Assembly (NCBI RefSeq): GCF_002954775.1
Contig: NZ_KZ672954.1
Location: 24,756-88,755 of the forward strand
Length of the DNA: 64,000 nt
Reading direction: 5' to 3'
DNA from: Streptomyces geranii
GTDB lineage: Bacteria; Actinomycetota; Actinomycetes; Streptomycetales; Streptomycetaceae
In this document: positions 7,582 to 15,596 of the stretch, piece by piece
How the letters are laid out: every line of letters begins with the position of its first letter
How positions within the stretch are numbered: position 1 is the stretch's first letter
The notes under the pieces: model-generated
What the model saw: only the letters and a program-made list of their open reading frames with translations
What the model was told of the DNA's origin: nothing
Databases searched by the model: none
Position numbers and translations under genes: made by a program

Positions 7582-8463
7582 ATGGAACCGGTCGAGATCG
7601 AGGCGAAGACCCTGATCCAGAAGTCGAAGACCCCGTCAAACGACTATGTGATCAACCCCTACACCGGCTGCGTTCTGGGCTGCGCGTACTGCTTCGCCTC
7701 CTTCGCGGGACGGCAGTTCGGCCGGTCGGCGAAGGAGTGGGGCGACTACTTGTACGTGAAGAAGAACGCCGTCGACCTGGCCCACAAAGAGCTGGCCCGG
7801 ATGCCCGAGCACAAGCGCCACGGCACGATGCTGCTCAGCTCGGTCACCGACCCCTACCAGGGCCACGAGACGAAGTACCGGCTCACCCGCGGCATCCTGT
7901 GCGAGCTGAAGGCCGTCGAGTACCCGGGCCTGGTCCGCATCCTGACCAAGTCGCCGGTCGTCACCCGCGACATCGACCTGCTCACCAGCCTGCCCCGGGC
8001 CGAGGTCGGCATGACCGTGACCACCGCGGACGACAAGGTCAGCCGCTGGCTGGAGGTCCGCGCCCCACTCGCCTCCCGCCGCCTGCGCACCCTCACGGAA
8101 CTACGCGAGGCGGGCATCCCCACCTTCGCCTTCGTCGGCCCGCTCCTGCCCCACTTCGCCGCCCAGCCCGAACTGCTGGACCACCTCTTCGGGCAGCTCG
8201 TCGAGGCCGGCATCACCGAGGTGTTCATGGAACACATCAATCTCAAGCGGTACATCCGCGAGCGTATGGACCAGGTCCTCGCCGACGAACCCGACGAGGT
8301 GCGCGAGGCGTACATACAGGCCCGCACCAGGGAACACCGCGAACAGCTCGACACGATCGTGGCCGGCCTACTGGCCAAGCACAGGCTGCGACTGCGCTTC
8401 GACGAGGTCGTCCATCACGACGACAACGACGCCCTGCGGCAGAGGCTGGCCGGCCCGGCGTGA
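7582..8463 (+). CDS. Radical SAM protein, Rv2578c / spore-photoproduct-lyase-like, 293 aa
   Basis: Radical SAM enzyme with the CxxxCxxC cluster motif (CVLGCAYC, about residues 30-37). The surrounding NPYTGCVLGCAYCFA and the later GTMLLSSVTDPYQGHE and RILTKSPVVTRDIDLL segments match the Rv2578c group, common in actinobacteria and related to spore photoproduct lyase; role unknown. ATG 7582 is preceded by GGAGAGGAA; an upstream in-frame extension looks non-coding. An HxlR relic lies just downstream on the other strand. Confidence 0.88.
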   Translation: MEPVEIEAKTLIQKSKTPSNDYVINPYTGCVLGCAYCFASFAGRQFGRSAKEWGDYLYVKKNAVDLAHKELARMPEHKRHGTMLLSSVTDPYQGHETKYRLTRGILCELKAVEYPGLVRILTKSPVVTRDIDLLTSLPRAEVGMTVTTADDKVSRWLEVRAPLASRRLRTLTELREAGIPTFAFVGPLLPHFAAQPELLDHLFGQLVEAGITEVFMEHINLKRYIRERMDQVLADEPDEVREAYIQARTREHREQLDTIVAGLLAKHRLRLRFDEVVHHDDNDALRQRLAGPA

Positions 8464-8485
8464 GCACGTCGCACCGGCGCCAGCG

Positions 8486-8608
8486 TCAGGTGACCGCGTC
8501 CGGCTCGGGGACCGCCTGCGCCCAGGCGCCGATGGCGTTGAGGTCGTCGCGCAGCCCCTCGCCGAGGGGTGTGAGCCAGTATTCGACGCCGCCAGCCCGG
8601 TACTCAAC
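8486..8608 (-). pseudogene. C-terminal relic of an HxlR-family regulator
   Basis: The minus-strand frame ending at the TGA of 8486-8488 reads VEYWLTPLGEGLRDDLNAIG then AWAQAVPEPD, the wing and last helix of an HxlR-type winged-helix protein. The DNA-binding N-terminal two thirds are missing; upstream sequence does not continue the family. Probably deleted when DNA next to the second att unit was rearranged. Confidence 0.6.
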
Positions 8609-8928
8609 CGGCCGCCCTGCGGATGGCCGCCCCCGCCGCGCAACCCATCAAATGGGACAGCGGCTCGGCCGGATGCACCATCGGTCTACCCGCTACCGCG
8701 CCGCCCCGGCCCCTGTACGGCCCCTGGGTCCTGGCATCGGCTCCCAGGGCAGCCACCCGGACCGCGAACAACCACCTCGATCACCTGCTCCACCGCAGTT
8801 CAGAGGGGTTCGAACTCTCCAGAGCGCCGCCGCACCCCAAACCCACGAGCAGCGGATCCAGTCCGTCCAGGCAAAGTTGACGATCCGACACCCAAAAATG
8901 AACGTTTTCGCAGGTCAGAAGCCTGCAC

Positions 8929-8993
8929 AGGTGGGGCGGGTGGGACTCGAACCCACGGCCGACGGATTATGAGTCCTTTGAGGATCTTGGCGG
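8929..8993 (-). repeat. Attachment-site copy 2: same tRNA 3' half plus arm
   Basis: Identical over 65 bp to 3584-3648 (CAU-anticodon tRNA from anticodon to 3' end) and similar for a further ~250 bp, including TTCTTGCAGGTCAGACG and a closing hairpin. Again no 5' tRNA half and no integrase. The two copies are in the same orientation 5,345 bp apart, so they bracket a former island and could recombine to delete it. Confidence 0.75.
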
Positions 8994-9212
8994 CCCTTGC
9001 CGATCATTGCCGATTCACGCCGTTCTTGCAGGTCAGACGTGCTGATCCGTGTCAGCCCTGCGCCGTGCTTGTCGGTCTGTTCCTGTCCTTGTGGCCCCTC
9101 AATGACCCCTGGAGATGGATGAGTTGGGCCCGTGCCACGACAGCAGGCGCGTCCGCCCAGTTCAGCCGAGGGGATAGAACCCTCGCACAGCGGATTTCCC
9201 TTCCAACGCGCA

Positions 9213-9245
9213 GAGGTTCCGCCCCTCTACTCGGGGCGGAACCTC
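9213..9245. terminator. 13-bp perfect hairpin closing att unit 2
   Basis: GAGGTTCCGCCCC (9213-9225) pairs with GGGGCGGAACCTC (9233-9245) across a 7-nt loop. Same architecture and position as the hairpin of unit 1, with a different stem sequence, which argues for selected structure. Confidence 0.7.
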
Positions 9246-9378
9246 GATAGCCGTTTCCGCAGGCCAGACGTCTACACGCAGCTTAGTCGAGTTCAGACAC
9301 AACGAGGTTCCCGCGGTTTCCATCTCGGCACTGGCAACCGCGGCGCCCCTGCCAACTACTCCAGATCGAGGGGCAGCC

Positions 9379-10044
9379 CTACGCTGCACTCTCGGCTTTG
9401 GCGTCGCTGGATGCAGTCGCCGACGTCTCCGTAACGGGAGCAAGGCTTCGCTTCTTCCCCACCCCAGCAGCCTTGGCTTGGACGTACCAGCCGGCCTTGA
9501 TTGCCCTCCGGGTCTTTTCCGTCAGCCAGGAACAATCGTCGGCCTCGTGCCTGTTCGTGTGCAACAGCGCCAGAAGCTCAAGGAGCCGATCAGCCCGGTT
9601 TAGGTAGTAGTCGGCTTGCTCAGACGCCACGGCACCTGTGCGATTTGCCCAGTACAGATCAACGTCGAACTTCTCGATGTCGCAGAAGTCCTTCCCGAAG
9701 ATGCCGCCAACCTCCTCCTTCGTCCATTGTGTTTCGAAGCGCGCGATGTCACTGGCGGTCTCCCCAATCTGCCGGGCCAGATCTTCCCGCGACATGTCCA
9801 TGTTGAGTCCAGCGGCGATGAGTACGCCTTGCGCGCTCTCGATTTCTCGCGACATGGCTTGGAGGTATACGAGCATGCCTCGGATCCACGGCCTGGCCGT
9901 CGCTGCTGCACGGGCACGCTTCTGTGTCGTCAGTGCCTCACTGAGATATGAGCCCAGGTTGTCGAGAGACCAAGAGATCGAGGCGTCCAGGGCACGCGGC
10001 ACAACTGATGTCTCGTCATCGGAACTCGTGATAGTCGAAGTCAT
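9379..10044 (-). CDS. Hypothetical protein, 221 aa
   Basis: No family recognised. ATG 10044 follows GGAGG at good spacing. The protein is predicted soluble and helical: a region of charged and aromatic residues (TARPWIRGMLVYLQAMSREIESAQGVL), a central acidic part (WTKEEVGGIFGKDFCDIEKFDVDLYWANR), and a low-complexity Ala/Ser/Glu tail. Its position directly inside the second att unit and average codon use suggest an accessory gene of the lost element. Confidence 0.55.
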   Translation of the reverse strand: MTSTITSSDDETSVVPRALDASISWSLDNLGSYLSEALTTQKRARAAATARPWIRGMLVYLQAMSREIESAQGVLIAAGLNMDMSREDLARQIGETASDIARFETQWTKEEVGGIFGKDFCDIEKFDVDLYWANRTGAVASEQADYYLNRADRLLELLALLHTNRHEADDCSWLTEKTRRAIKAGWYVQAKAAGVGKKRSLAPVTETSATASSDAKAESAA

Positions 10045-10454
10045 GTCCAGCCTCCGGGATATGCGACGTCGTGGAGACCAACGAGCAGAGCCCTGTCCTG
10101 CGGCGCTTGCTCACAAGATTCATCCAGACGCGGTAAAGGGTGGCTCCTGGCTTACGTGCTGACACGCAACTGCCCTTGCACGCTTGTCGGCGGCCATTGA
10201 GAATTCCCCACGTACGGCCCCTTGTGCCGTCACTCTCCGTCGACGTCCCGCGTGCTCGGGTTGCACGGTGTGGATCAGGCCAGGGGTGCTTTCCCGGCGG
10301 GGCCGATGTCGGCGCGGACTCATCGCTGTCGGCGGCAGTCCTGGGAAGACAACCCCGTCCCTGAGCCGTTGAATGCGATGGCACGGTCGATGTGTGGCAT
10401 CCGGCGCGTGGCCGTCCAAGGCTTGTCCGAGCGAGGGAAAGGGGTGATCACGCG
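10045..10454. other. Intergenic stretch
   Basis: About 410 bp between the divergent hypothetical gene and the oxidoreductase. Only short open frames without good starts are present. It should contain the promoters of both neighbours, but no element could be assigned with confidence. Confidence 0.4.
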
Positions 10455-11372
10455 ATGAAGGCGGTGCGGTTCCACGAGTACGGCGGGATCGATGTGCTGC
10501 GGGTGGAGGAGGTGGAGCAGCCGACGCCCGGCCCCGGACAGGTGCTGGTCGAGGTCCGCGCGGCCGGGATCCAGCCCGGCGAGGTGATGATCCGCAAGGG
10601 TGCGCGGCACGGACGCTGGCCGGCCACGTTCCCCTCCGGGCAGGGCAGTGATCTGGCCGGTGTCGTGGTGGAGGTCGGCCCGCAGGTGCGCGGCTTCGCG
10701 GTGGGCGATGAGGTCTTGGGCTTCACCCATGGCAGGGCGAGCCATGCGGAGTTCGTCGTGGTCGACGACGTGGATGTGGTCTCGCGTCCACAGGGGCTGT
10801 CCTGGGACGTGGCCGGGTCGTTGTACGTGGCCGGCACGACCGCGTACGCCTGCGTGTTCGCGGTGGATCCCGGGCCGGCGGACACGGTAGTGGTGTCCGG
10901 TGCGGCGGGCGGCGTCGGGTCTCTTGCCGTGCAGCTCGCTCGGCGGCGCGGCGCCGCGGTGATCGGGCTGGCGAGCGAAGGGAACCATGCCTGGTTGAAG
11001 GAGCGCGGTGTCGTCCCGGTCGCATACGGGGAGGGCGTGGCCGAACGGATCCGGGAGGCTTCCGGCGGGAACGTCGACGCGTTCATCGATACGTTCGGCG
11101 ACGGCTACGTGGACCTGGCGGTGGAGTTGGGTGTGCGGCCCGAGCGGATCAACACGATCCGCGATTGGCAGGCCGCGGCCAGGGTCGGGGCGCAAACCTA
11201 CGGAGAAGGTGCGGCGGCGTGCGCGGTCGTGCTCGGCGAGCTGGCCCGGCTTGCCACGCGCGGGGAGCTGGAGGTGCTGATCGCCCGCACCTACCCGCTG
11301 GAGCGGGTGCGTGACGCGTTCCACGAGCTGGAACGGGGGCACACCCACGGCAAGATCGTGCTCCGTCCATAG
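10455..11372 (+). CDS. Zinc-independent MDR quinone-oxidoreductase-like enzyme, 305 aa
   Basis: Medium-chain dehydrogenase/reductase of the quinone oxidoreductase branch. It shows the GroES-like N-terminal domain (MKAVRFHEYGGIDVLRVEE, VRAAGIQPGEVMIRKG) without the catalytic zinc-ligand set, and the NADPH-binding Rossmann core VSGAAGGVGSLAVQLARRRG. The C-terminus (YPLERVRDAFHELERGHTHGKIVL) is standard. ATG 10455 starts the domain directly; a longer in-frame N-terminus lacks family similarity. A host metabolic enzyme between the att units and the prophage. Confidence 0.88.
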   Translation: MKAVRFHEYGGIDVLRVEEVEQPTPGPGQVLVEVRAAGIQPGEVMIRKGARHGRWPATFPSGQGSDLAGVVVEVGPQVRGFAVGDEVLGFTHGRASHAEFVVVDDVDVVSRPQGLSWDVAGSLYVAGTTAYACVFAVDPGPADTVVVSGAAGGVGSLAVQLARRRGAAVIGLASEGNHAWLKERGVVPVAYGEGVAERIREASGGNVDAFIDTFGDGYVDLAVELGVRPERINTIRDWQAAARVGAQTYGEGAAACAVVLGELARLATRGELEVLIARTYPLERVRDAFHELERGHTHGKIVLRP

Positions 11373-11610
11373 CCCCGGCCGGCCGAGGCGACCGTCGAGC
11401 TGGCACCCCGGAACATCAACGCGGTGTCACCGTTGGCGGCCAGATGCCCCCCGTCAAGTGGCCGCCAGCGGGGAAACACAACTGGCCACTGACACACGCT
11501 GAAGAGAATGACGCGGGTGCTGCTCCCCAGAGGGGCGGTCCATGAGCCCATCGCCCTACTCGTGAAGCCGCCACCGTTCTCCTGCTCCTCCATCGGTTCC
11601 AAGCCCAGGT
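11373..11610. other. Host-prophage junction region with a long inverted repeat
   Basis: No gene is supported here. TGGCGGCCA (11434-11442) pairs with TGGCCGCCA (11459-11467) across 16 nt, near short stretches that look like a decayed insertion element. This is the approximate left limit of the prophage; no att core was identified at the junction. Confidence 0.4.
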
Positions 11611-11636
11611 GGGAGCGCGGCGCGGGCCGCGCTCCC
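11611..11636 (-). terminator. 11-bp hairpin terminator at the end of the prophage early region
   Basis: GGGAGCGCGGC (11611-11621) and GCCGCGCTCCC (11626-11636) pair perfectly around a GCGG loop, 19 bp beyond the stop of the last minus-strand prophage gene. It probably ends the early transcripts. Confidence 0.7.
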
Positions 11637-11654
11637 AGGTCGAGCCGTACGTGG

Positions 11655-12521
11655 TCAGGTGGAGCTAGCCTTCGGGCGGCGCTTGGGGGTGCGGCTGCGG
11701 GGACGCGGTTTCGTGGTGGAGCTGGTCTCGGATGCGGGTTGGGCATCCGCTTCGCCGCTGATCTCGCCGGAGGGCTTCGACTCCGAGGCGGCGTCGGGAT
11801 CGGCGCTTGAGGGCTGCGCGACTTCCGGTTGAGGTTCGGGCTCTTCGACGGGTGCCGGGGCTCCCTCCTGGGCCTCGTCAGCAGCGGCGCTTTCGGGCTG
11901 CTGGTCACCTTCAGGCGCCGAGGTTGGATCGGACTCGATCTCCGGGTCACTGTCGCCGACGGGGCCAGGTTCGGTGTCGGTCGCGGGCTCGGGGTCTTCA
12001 ACGACGTTGGACGGCGTCGCGTGGGCTTCGGGGCCACAGTCGCGAAGCGAGGTGCCCGTGGCCAGCGGGGCCTCATCCATCACTTGCGTGAGTGCACTGT
12101 CGAACAGATCTATCCATGGCCGGTGGCCGACGTAGCGGGGTTTGTAGTCGAAGGCGGGGAGGAGGTCGTCTTCGAGGGTGCGCAGGATGATGAGTTCCGG
12201 ATCTTCGTCGGCTTCGGTGACGAGGGTGGTCGCCTTGTTGTAGCGGTGACCTTCAGGGAGGCGTGCAGCGACTTGCGCTTCATAGAGGGCGTGGTCGGCA
12301 AGGGCGGCGCTGTCGAGGAGCGGGGGTGCGGCGCTGCCGGTGATCCAGAGTTGGACGGTGGTTCCGCCGAAGATGGGGCGGAAGCTGATGCCTCGTCCGT
12401 CGCTGTAGATGAGGTGGGCTGCGCCGTCGGCGGGTGCTTCGGCGTCGATCGCCCAGTCTCCGCCGAGGCTTTGGGCGAGGTGGGCCGCAGCTTCTCGAAC
12501 TGCGGCATCGGTGATGAGCAT
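11655..12521 (-). CDS. Prophage protein with acidic disordered tail, 288 aa
   Basis: Residues 1 to about 150 look folded (AAAHLAQSLGGDWAIDAE, ISFRPIFGGTTVQLWITGSA, PRYVGHRPWIDLFDSALTQV); the rest is a Pro/Glu/Ser/Ala-rich disordered region ending in a basic Arg/Lys/Pro tail that could contact nucleic acid. No family recognised. ATG 12521 follows the repeated leader GACCTCTTGGAGAA (12528-12541), which it shares with replication and recombination genes, so it is probably co-regulated with them. Last gene of the early region. Confidence 0.7.
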   Translation of the reverse strand: MLITDAAVREAAAHLAQSLGGDWAIDAEAPADGAAHLIYSDGRGISFRPIFGGTTVQLWITGSAAPPLLDSAALADHALYEAQVAARLPEGHRYNKATTLVTEADEDPELIILRTLEDDLLPAFDYKPRYVGHRPWIDLFDSALTQVMDEAPLATGTSLRDCGPEAHATPSNVVEDPEPATDTEPGPVGDSDPEIESDPTSAPEGDQQPESAAADEAQEGAPAPVEEPEPQPEVAQPSSADPDAASESKPSGEISGEADAQPASETSSTTKPRPRSRTPKRRPKASST

Positions 12522-12527
12522 GTGTGG

Positions 12528-12541
12528 TTCTCCAAGAGGTC
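12528..12541 (-). promoter_or_regulatory. Start-associated repeat 1 (SAS-like RBS leader)
   Basis: GACCTCTTGGAGAA on the minus strand, GGAG lying 8 nt before the ATG. One of six identical leaders in the prophage. Confidence 0.75.
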
Positions 12542-12590
12542 TGCGGGTGAACCGGCAGGTCCGCCCCCTACAGGGACGGGCCGAGTACGG

Positions 12591-12779
12591 CTATGCGGGG
12601 CGCACTTCGTCGCCGTCGTCGAGGAGCATCGAAAGGCTGGAGCCGCCGTCCCAACTGACGGAGAGGATGGAGAGGCTGGCATCGAACCGGTGGACGGTGC
12701 CTTCGTCGCCGGGTTTGAGTTCGGTGTGCGAGTCGGTGGTGTGCACGAGGGCGATGCGGTCGCCCTTCTTGTAGGTCAT
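12591..12779 (-). CDS. DUF4314-like protein, 62 aa
   Basis: Small beta-rich protein with the DUF4314 pattern: KGDRIALVHTTDSHTELKPG, GDEGTVHRFDASLSILSVSW and DGGSSLSMLLDDGDEV. Such proteins are frequent in actinobacterial phages and plasmids; function unknown. ATG 12779 follows CTGGAG at proper spacing. An inverted repeat separates it from the Cys-rich gene upstream. Confidence 0.75.
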   Translation of the reverse strand: MTYKKGDRIALVHTTDSHTELKPGDEGTVHRFDASLSILSVSWDGGSSLSMLLDDGDEVRPA

Positions 12780-12808
12780 CTGCGCTCCAGTTGTGATGTG
12801 TTTTGGAA

Positions 12809-12832
12809 GTCGTGGTGGGCCGCCACCACGAC
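12809..12832 (-). repeat. 10-bp perfect inverted repeat between two small genes
   Basis: GTCGTGGTGG (12809-12818) and CCACCACGAC (12823-12832) around GCCG. It may be a weak terminator or mRNA-processing hairpin; no U-tract follows. Confidence 0.5.
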
Positions 12833-12865
12833 CCCGCCGATTGACGAGGCCGTGGTGGCCGACTG

Positions 12866-13006
12866 CTAGGCGTCGTGGTCGCATACCTCGGTGGGGCAGG
12901 CTCCGCAGTCGAAGCAGTGGTCGCATGCACAGGCCTCGCAGCCCGGCTCCTGGCACCGGACGTCGTGGCTGCGGCAGTACGGGAATGTGAACGGCGGCTC
13001 TTCCAT
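12866..13006 (-). CDS. Cysteine-rich mini-protein, 46 aa
   Basis: A 46-residue ORF starting at ATG 13006 behind GGGGAGGGG. It holds nine cysteines (positions 11, 18, 23, 26, 28, 31, 34, 37, 42) and four histidines, packed as CEACACDHCFDCGACP in the centre, which suggests two or more zinc sites. It is the first gene after the promoter at 13024-13042. No family known to me. Phage-encoded Cys-rich mini-proteins often bind host proteins, but that is inference. Confidence 0.6.
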   Translation of the reverse strand: MEEPPFTFPYCRSHDVRCQEPGCEACACDHCFDCGACPTEVCDHDA

Positions 13007-13023
13007 GACTCCCCTCCCCTTAT

Positions 13024-13042
13024 GGTTCTATTCTATATGCAT
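13024..13042 (-). promoter_or_regulatory. Repeated prophage promoter, copy 1
   Basis: Minus strand: -35 TTGAAC, 17-bp spacer ending ATGCATA, -10 TAGAAT, then AGAACC. Shares ATGCATATAGAATAGAACC with copies at 17831-17849 and 24035-24053. Confidence 0.65.
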
Positions 13043-13083
13043 TTAGGGGGGAGTTCAAGATCGGATAAGGCAATTTCCGCAGG

Positions 13084-14142
13084 TCAGGCCGCTACATTGC
13101 GCACCAGGGCTTGGACCTTCCGGATGGCCGCGAGGAAGACAGCCTGCGAGTGCAGTCGATCGCGCCGTTCCAGGGACTCCAGTGCCTCCCTGGCGGCCCT
13201 GGCGGGCACGTTGCCTTCGTGCAGGATGTCGCCGCACCCGATGAGTACGTGCGGGCCGAGGTCCCAGAGGATCGCGTTGACGGCCGCGCCCGCCGCCGCA
13301 AGGGGGTCGATGTCCGTCAGCGACCACCCGAACTGGTGCGGGTCGATGCCGCGTTCGCGCATGACCTGTACGGCTGCGCGGTACATGCCACCGGTCCCGC
13401 CCGCAGGCTCGTCGAACTTCATGCCCTGCTCAAGCGGCATGTCGTCGAGCAGCATCCTGTCCATCAGGTAGGCGACGTCCGGCGGCGTGTGTATCTCCGC
13501 GAGTGCGTCGTGAGCGCCTTTGGATCGCATGACGGCAAGCAGGGTTCCGATCACGTCGGTGGTGGAGCGGAGATCGGGGTCATCGCTTGTGGTCAGGTGC
13601 AGGAGCCCGTTGGTGAGCGCGGCCTCGACGACGGCTCGTACGGCAGCGGCTCGCCGAGCGTCGGGCTTCTCGTCGTCGACCCACTTGTGCAAGGGCGTGG
13701 CCCGGTCGATGAGGTCGGGTCGCATGATCCACATGCGAGCCCAGCACTCGCGGAAGGCGGCCAGCAGCTCGGTGTCGTCGAGACTGAGCCACCAGTCGGC
13801 GGCGAGGTACGCGTCCGGGCCGCGCAGGGGCCATAGGGCGAGCGCGGCGACCGCACCAATGGGGATTTCGATGCTGTTCCCCCCGTGCGCCTGGTGCCAG
13901 GCGTAGCTGACGGCTTCCGCCAGCTCGAAGGCGTGGGCGTGCGGGTTCCTCTGTGACGGGCGGTAGTGGCCCAGCGTGCGCTTGACGGCAGCGAGCGCGG
14001 GGCGGGGCTGGGTGGCGATTGTGACGGGTTGGGGCGCTGGCGGCAGATCGGTGAGGAATCTGCGGGGCGGTGCCGCGGGGGCGGCTGGGGCGCGCTGCTC
14101 CTCAGGCTCGCTGGCGTCGGCGAACAGGTCGAGTTGGCTCAT
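13084..14142 (-). CDS. N6-adenine-methylase-like protein lacking the catalytic NPPY motif, 352 aa
   Basis: Type I-like N-6 DNA methylase scaffold: HTPPDVAYLMDRMLLDD (TRD/X region), SAM-binding motif I FDEPAGGTGGM, and DIDPLAAAGAAVNAILWDLG (motifs II-III). After GCGDILHEG the catalytic motif IV (N/D-PP-F/Y) is missing, so the protein may bind DNA or SAM without methylating. Truncated versions occur in other Streptomyces phages. The Pro/Ala-rich N-terminus begins MSQLDLFADA, a beta-clamp-like QLDLF peptide. ATG 14142 follows GGAG. First gene of this unit is at 15497. Confidence 0.72.
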   Translation of the reverse strand: MSQLDLFADASEPEEQRAPAAPAAPPRRFLTDLPPAPQPVTIATQPRPALAAVKRTLGHYRPSQRNPHAHAFELAEAVSYAWHQAHGGNSIEIPIGAVAALALWPLRGPDAYLAADWWLSLDDTELLAAFRECWARMWIMRPDLIDRATPLHKWVDDEKPDARRAAAVRAVVEAALTNGLLHLTTSDDPDLRSTTDVIGTLLAVMRSKGAHDALAEIHTPPDVAYLMDRMLLDDMPLEQGMKFDEPAGGTGGMYRAAVQVMRERGIDPHQFGWSLTDIDPLAAAGAAVNAILWDLGPHVLIGCGDILHEGNVPARAAREALESLERRDRLHSQAVFLAAIRKVQALVRNVAA

Positions 14143-14224
14143 GCGGTCTCCTGGATTCGATTCGATCGAGGCGTCCCGTGGCGGCCTGCGGGCCGCCACG
14201 GGGTGAAGGTCAGCGCGCTGCGCG

Positions 14225-14809
14225 CTACATGCGCCGGAGCGTGGCGGCGGGGTCTTCGGTGTGACCCGTCGCCGAGTGCGCGGCGTGCCGCAACAGCTCG
14301 GTCAGTTCCTCGGTGGTGACCTGGGCGAGCAGGTCCGTGAGGCTGAGGTGACGTTGATCAGCGCGGCGGTAGGGGTATCCGAGAGCCAGGGTGAGCACGA
14401 TGCCGGAGACGAACTGGTCCGTGCATTCACCGCAGAGGCCGAGCTGACGGCCGATGCTGTGGACAGCACCGGCGTCGGCGAGGAGAGCCGACTTCGGTAT
14501 GGCCTCGTGGGCAAGCCTGGCTGATTCCTGCTCCCGCTGTACGAACGCCTCCCAGTTCAGGCGGGCGTCGGCTTCTCGGCCCTCAGCCTTGAGAGCGGCA
14601 CTCGCGAGGGTGGCCTCGAAGCGGGTGGTCGAGAGGGACCGCAGGACGTACTGATCGGGCGTGAGTCCGATGTGGGCCACGGCAGGGTTGCGGGATTCAC
14701 CGCTGAAGAGGTGAAGGGTGACCAGTAGCGCGGCCTCGACCGTGGTGGGACGGAGGCTCAAGCGACTCACGACGCTCGCGCACAGGTCCTTCAACATGTC
14801 GGGGTTCAT
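14225..14809 (-). CDS. Prophage hypothetical protein, 194 aa
   Basis: Soluble, mostly helical protein of unknown family. Conserved-looking parts: SLRPTTVEAALLVTLHLFSG, QREQESARLAHEAIPKSALL, LGLCGECTDQFVSGIVLTLA. ATG 14809 is preceded by TTGGAGAA, which matches the core of the start-associated repeat, though the flanks differ. It lies in an operon with the methylase-like gene (82 bp apart). Confidence 0.6.
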   Translation of the reverse strand: MNPDMLKDLCASVVSRLSLRPTTVEAALLVTLHLFSGESRNPAVAHIGLTPDQYVLRSLSTTRFEATLASAALKAEGREADARLNWEAFVQREQESARLAHEAIPKSALLADAGAVHSIGRQLGLCGECTDQFVSGIVLTLALGYPYRRADQRHLSLTDLLAQVTTEELTELLRHAAHSATGHTEDPAATLRRM

Positions 14810-14826
14810 GTCATTCTCCAATGGGG

Positions 14827-15111
14827 TTAGTTGGGCCGCTGGTTGGCGGCGAGGTACGCCTCTGCGGTGGCATGGCGTGCCGGGTTGGTGACGAGCTCTT
14901 CGGCCCACTTCCGGCCAGCAATCTCTGCGGCAACGTCTTGGTCGGGCGCGGCAACGACATAGGCATGACGGCCAGATGCCTCCAGTTCGGCGCACCGTTT
15001 GCCGTGGGCGGCGTCGTCACTGGGAGGAGGCTGGACACCGGTGATCGTCATCTCTACGGGGGTCGGTTCGTGGTAGATGTCCCACCACTGCGGGCCGGGT
15101 GGACTGGTCAC
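14827..15111 (-). CDS. Prophage hypothetical protein, 94 aa
   Basis: Small soluble protein with TPVEMTITGVQPPP and a helix GKRCAELEASGRHAYVVAAP. GTG 15111 follows AAGGAGA at ideal spacing. It ends 18 bp before the start of the next gene. Function unknown; the residues around the middle hint at a small alpha/beta fold. Confidence 0.55.
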   Translation of the reverse strand: MTSPPGPQWWDIYHEPTPVEMTITGVQPPPSDDAAHGKRCAELEASGRHAYVVAAPDQDVAAEIAGRKWAEELVTNPARHATAEAYLAANQRPN

Positions 15112-15149
15112 GGCTCTCCTTCGGGGTACGGCGGGGGCCAACAGGCCTG

Positions 15150-15497
15150 TCATGCCTGGGGGTTCGGGGTGGGATAGCGCGCATGGACTTCCGCCATCAC
15201 TCCGGCGATGTAGTTCATGAGGGTTCGGATCTGCTTCCTGTCGCCGCCCAGGAACAGGGCCAGGTCGAAGACCTCGGAGGCGGCGGTGTAGTCGAGGAGC
15301 TGCCGGTACTGCTCGACGGTGAGGGTGATCAGCTGCTCCGGGCGCAGCGCCCAGGCGGCGACGGCGGCATTTTCGGCGAGGCGCAGGGCAGCGCGCAGCG
15401 TCTCGTCGTCCGGCGAGCGGGTTATGAGGATCAGGAACATGGCGCCGAAGTGGTGTTCGGGCGTGTTGAACGTCGGTATCGAGGGGCGGGCGGACAT
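15150..15497 (-). CDS. Prophage hypothetical protein, 115 aa
   Basis: Helical protein (DDETLRAALRLAENAAVAAW, LITLTVEQYRQLLDYTAA, RKQIRTLMNYIAGVMAEVHA) of unknown family. ATG 15497 follows GGAGG. It is the first gene after the promoter-like repeat at 15534-15552 and probably leads the unit running to 13084. Confidence 0.6.
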   Translation of the reverse strand: MSARPSIPTFNTPEHHFGAMFLILITRSPDDETLRAALRLAENAAVAAWALRPEQLITLTVEQYRQLLDYTAASEVFDLALFLGGDRKQIRTLMNYIAGVMAEVHARYPTPNPQA

Positions 15498-15533
15498 GGG
15501 TACCTCCGGTTGGGATACGAGCCGCCCTCGAAT

Positions 15534-15552
15534 GCTTCTTTTCTATATGCAT
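15534..15552 (-). promoter_or_regulatory. Repeated prophage promoter, copy 2 (variant)
   Basis: Minus strand ATGCATATAGAAAAGAAGC. It keeps the ATGCATATAGAA core; the -10 would be TAGAAA and no clear -35 is seen, so it is probably weaker. Confidence 0.5.
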
Positions 15553-15596
15553 CGAGGGGAGGGGGCGGCTATTTCTCGGACAGACAAGGGGGAAGG

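Noticed and set aside
11373..11610. IS21-like insertion-element end
   Set aside because: Some bases recall such elements and a 9-bp inverted repeat is present, but no transposase fragment or target duplication could be supported.
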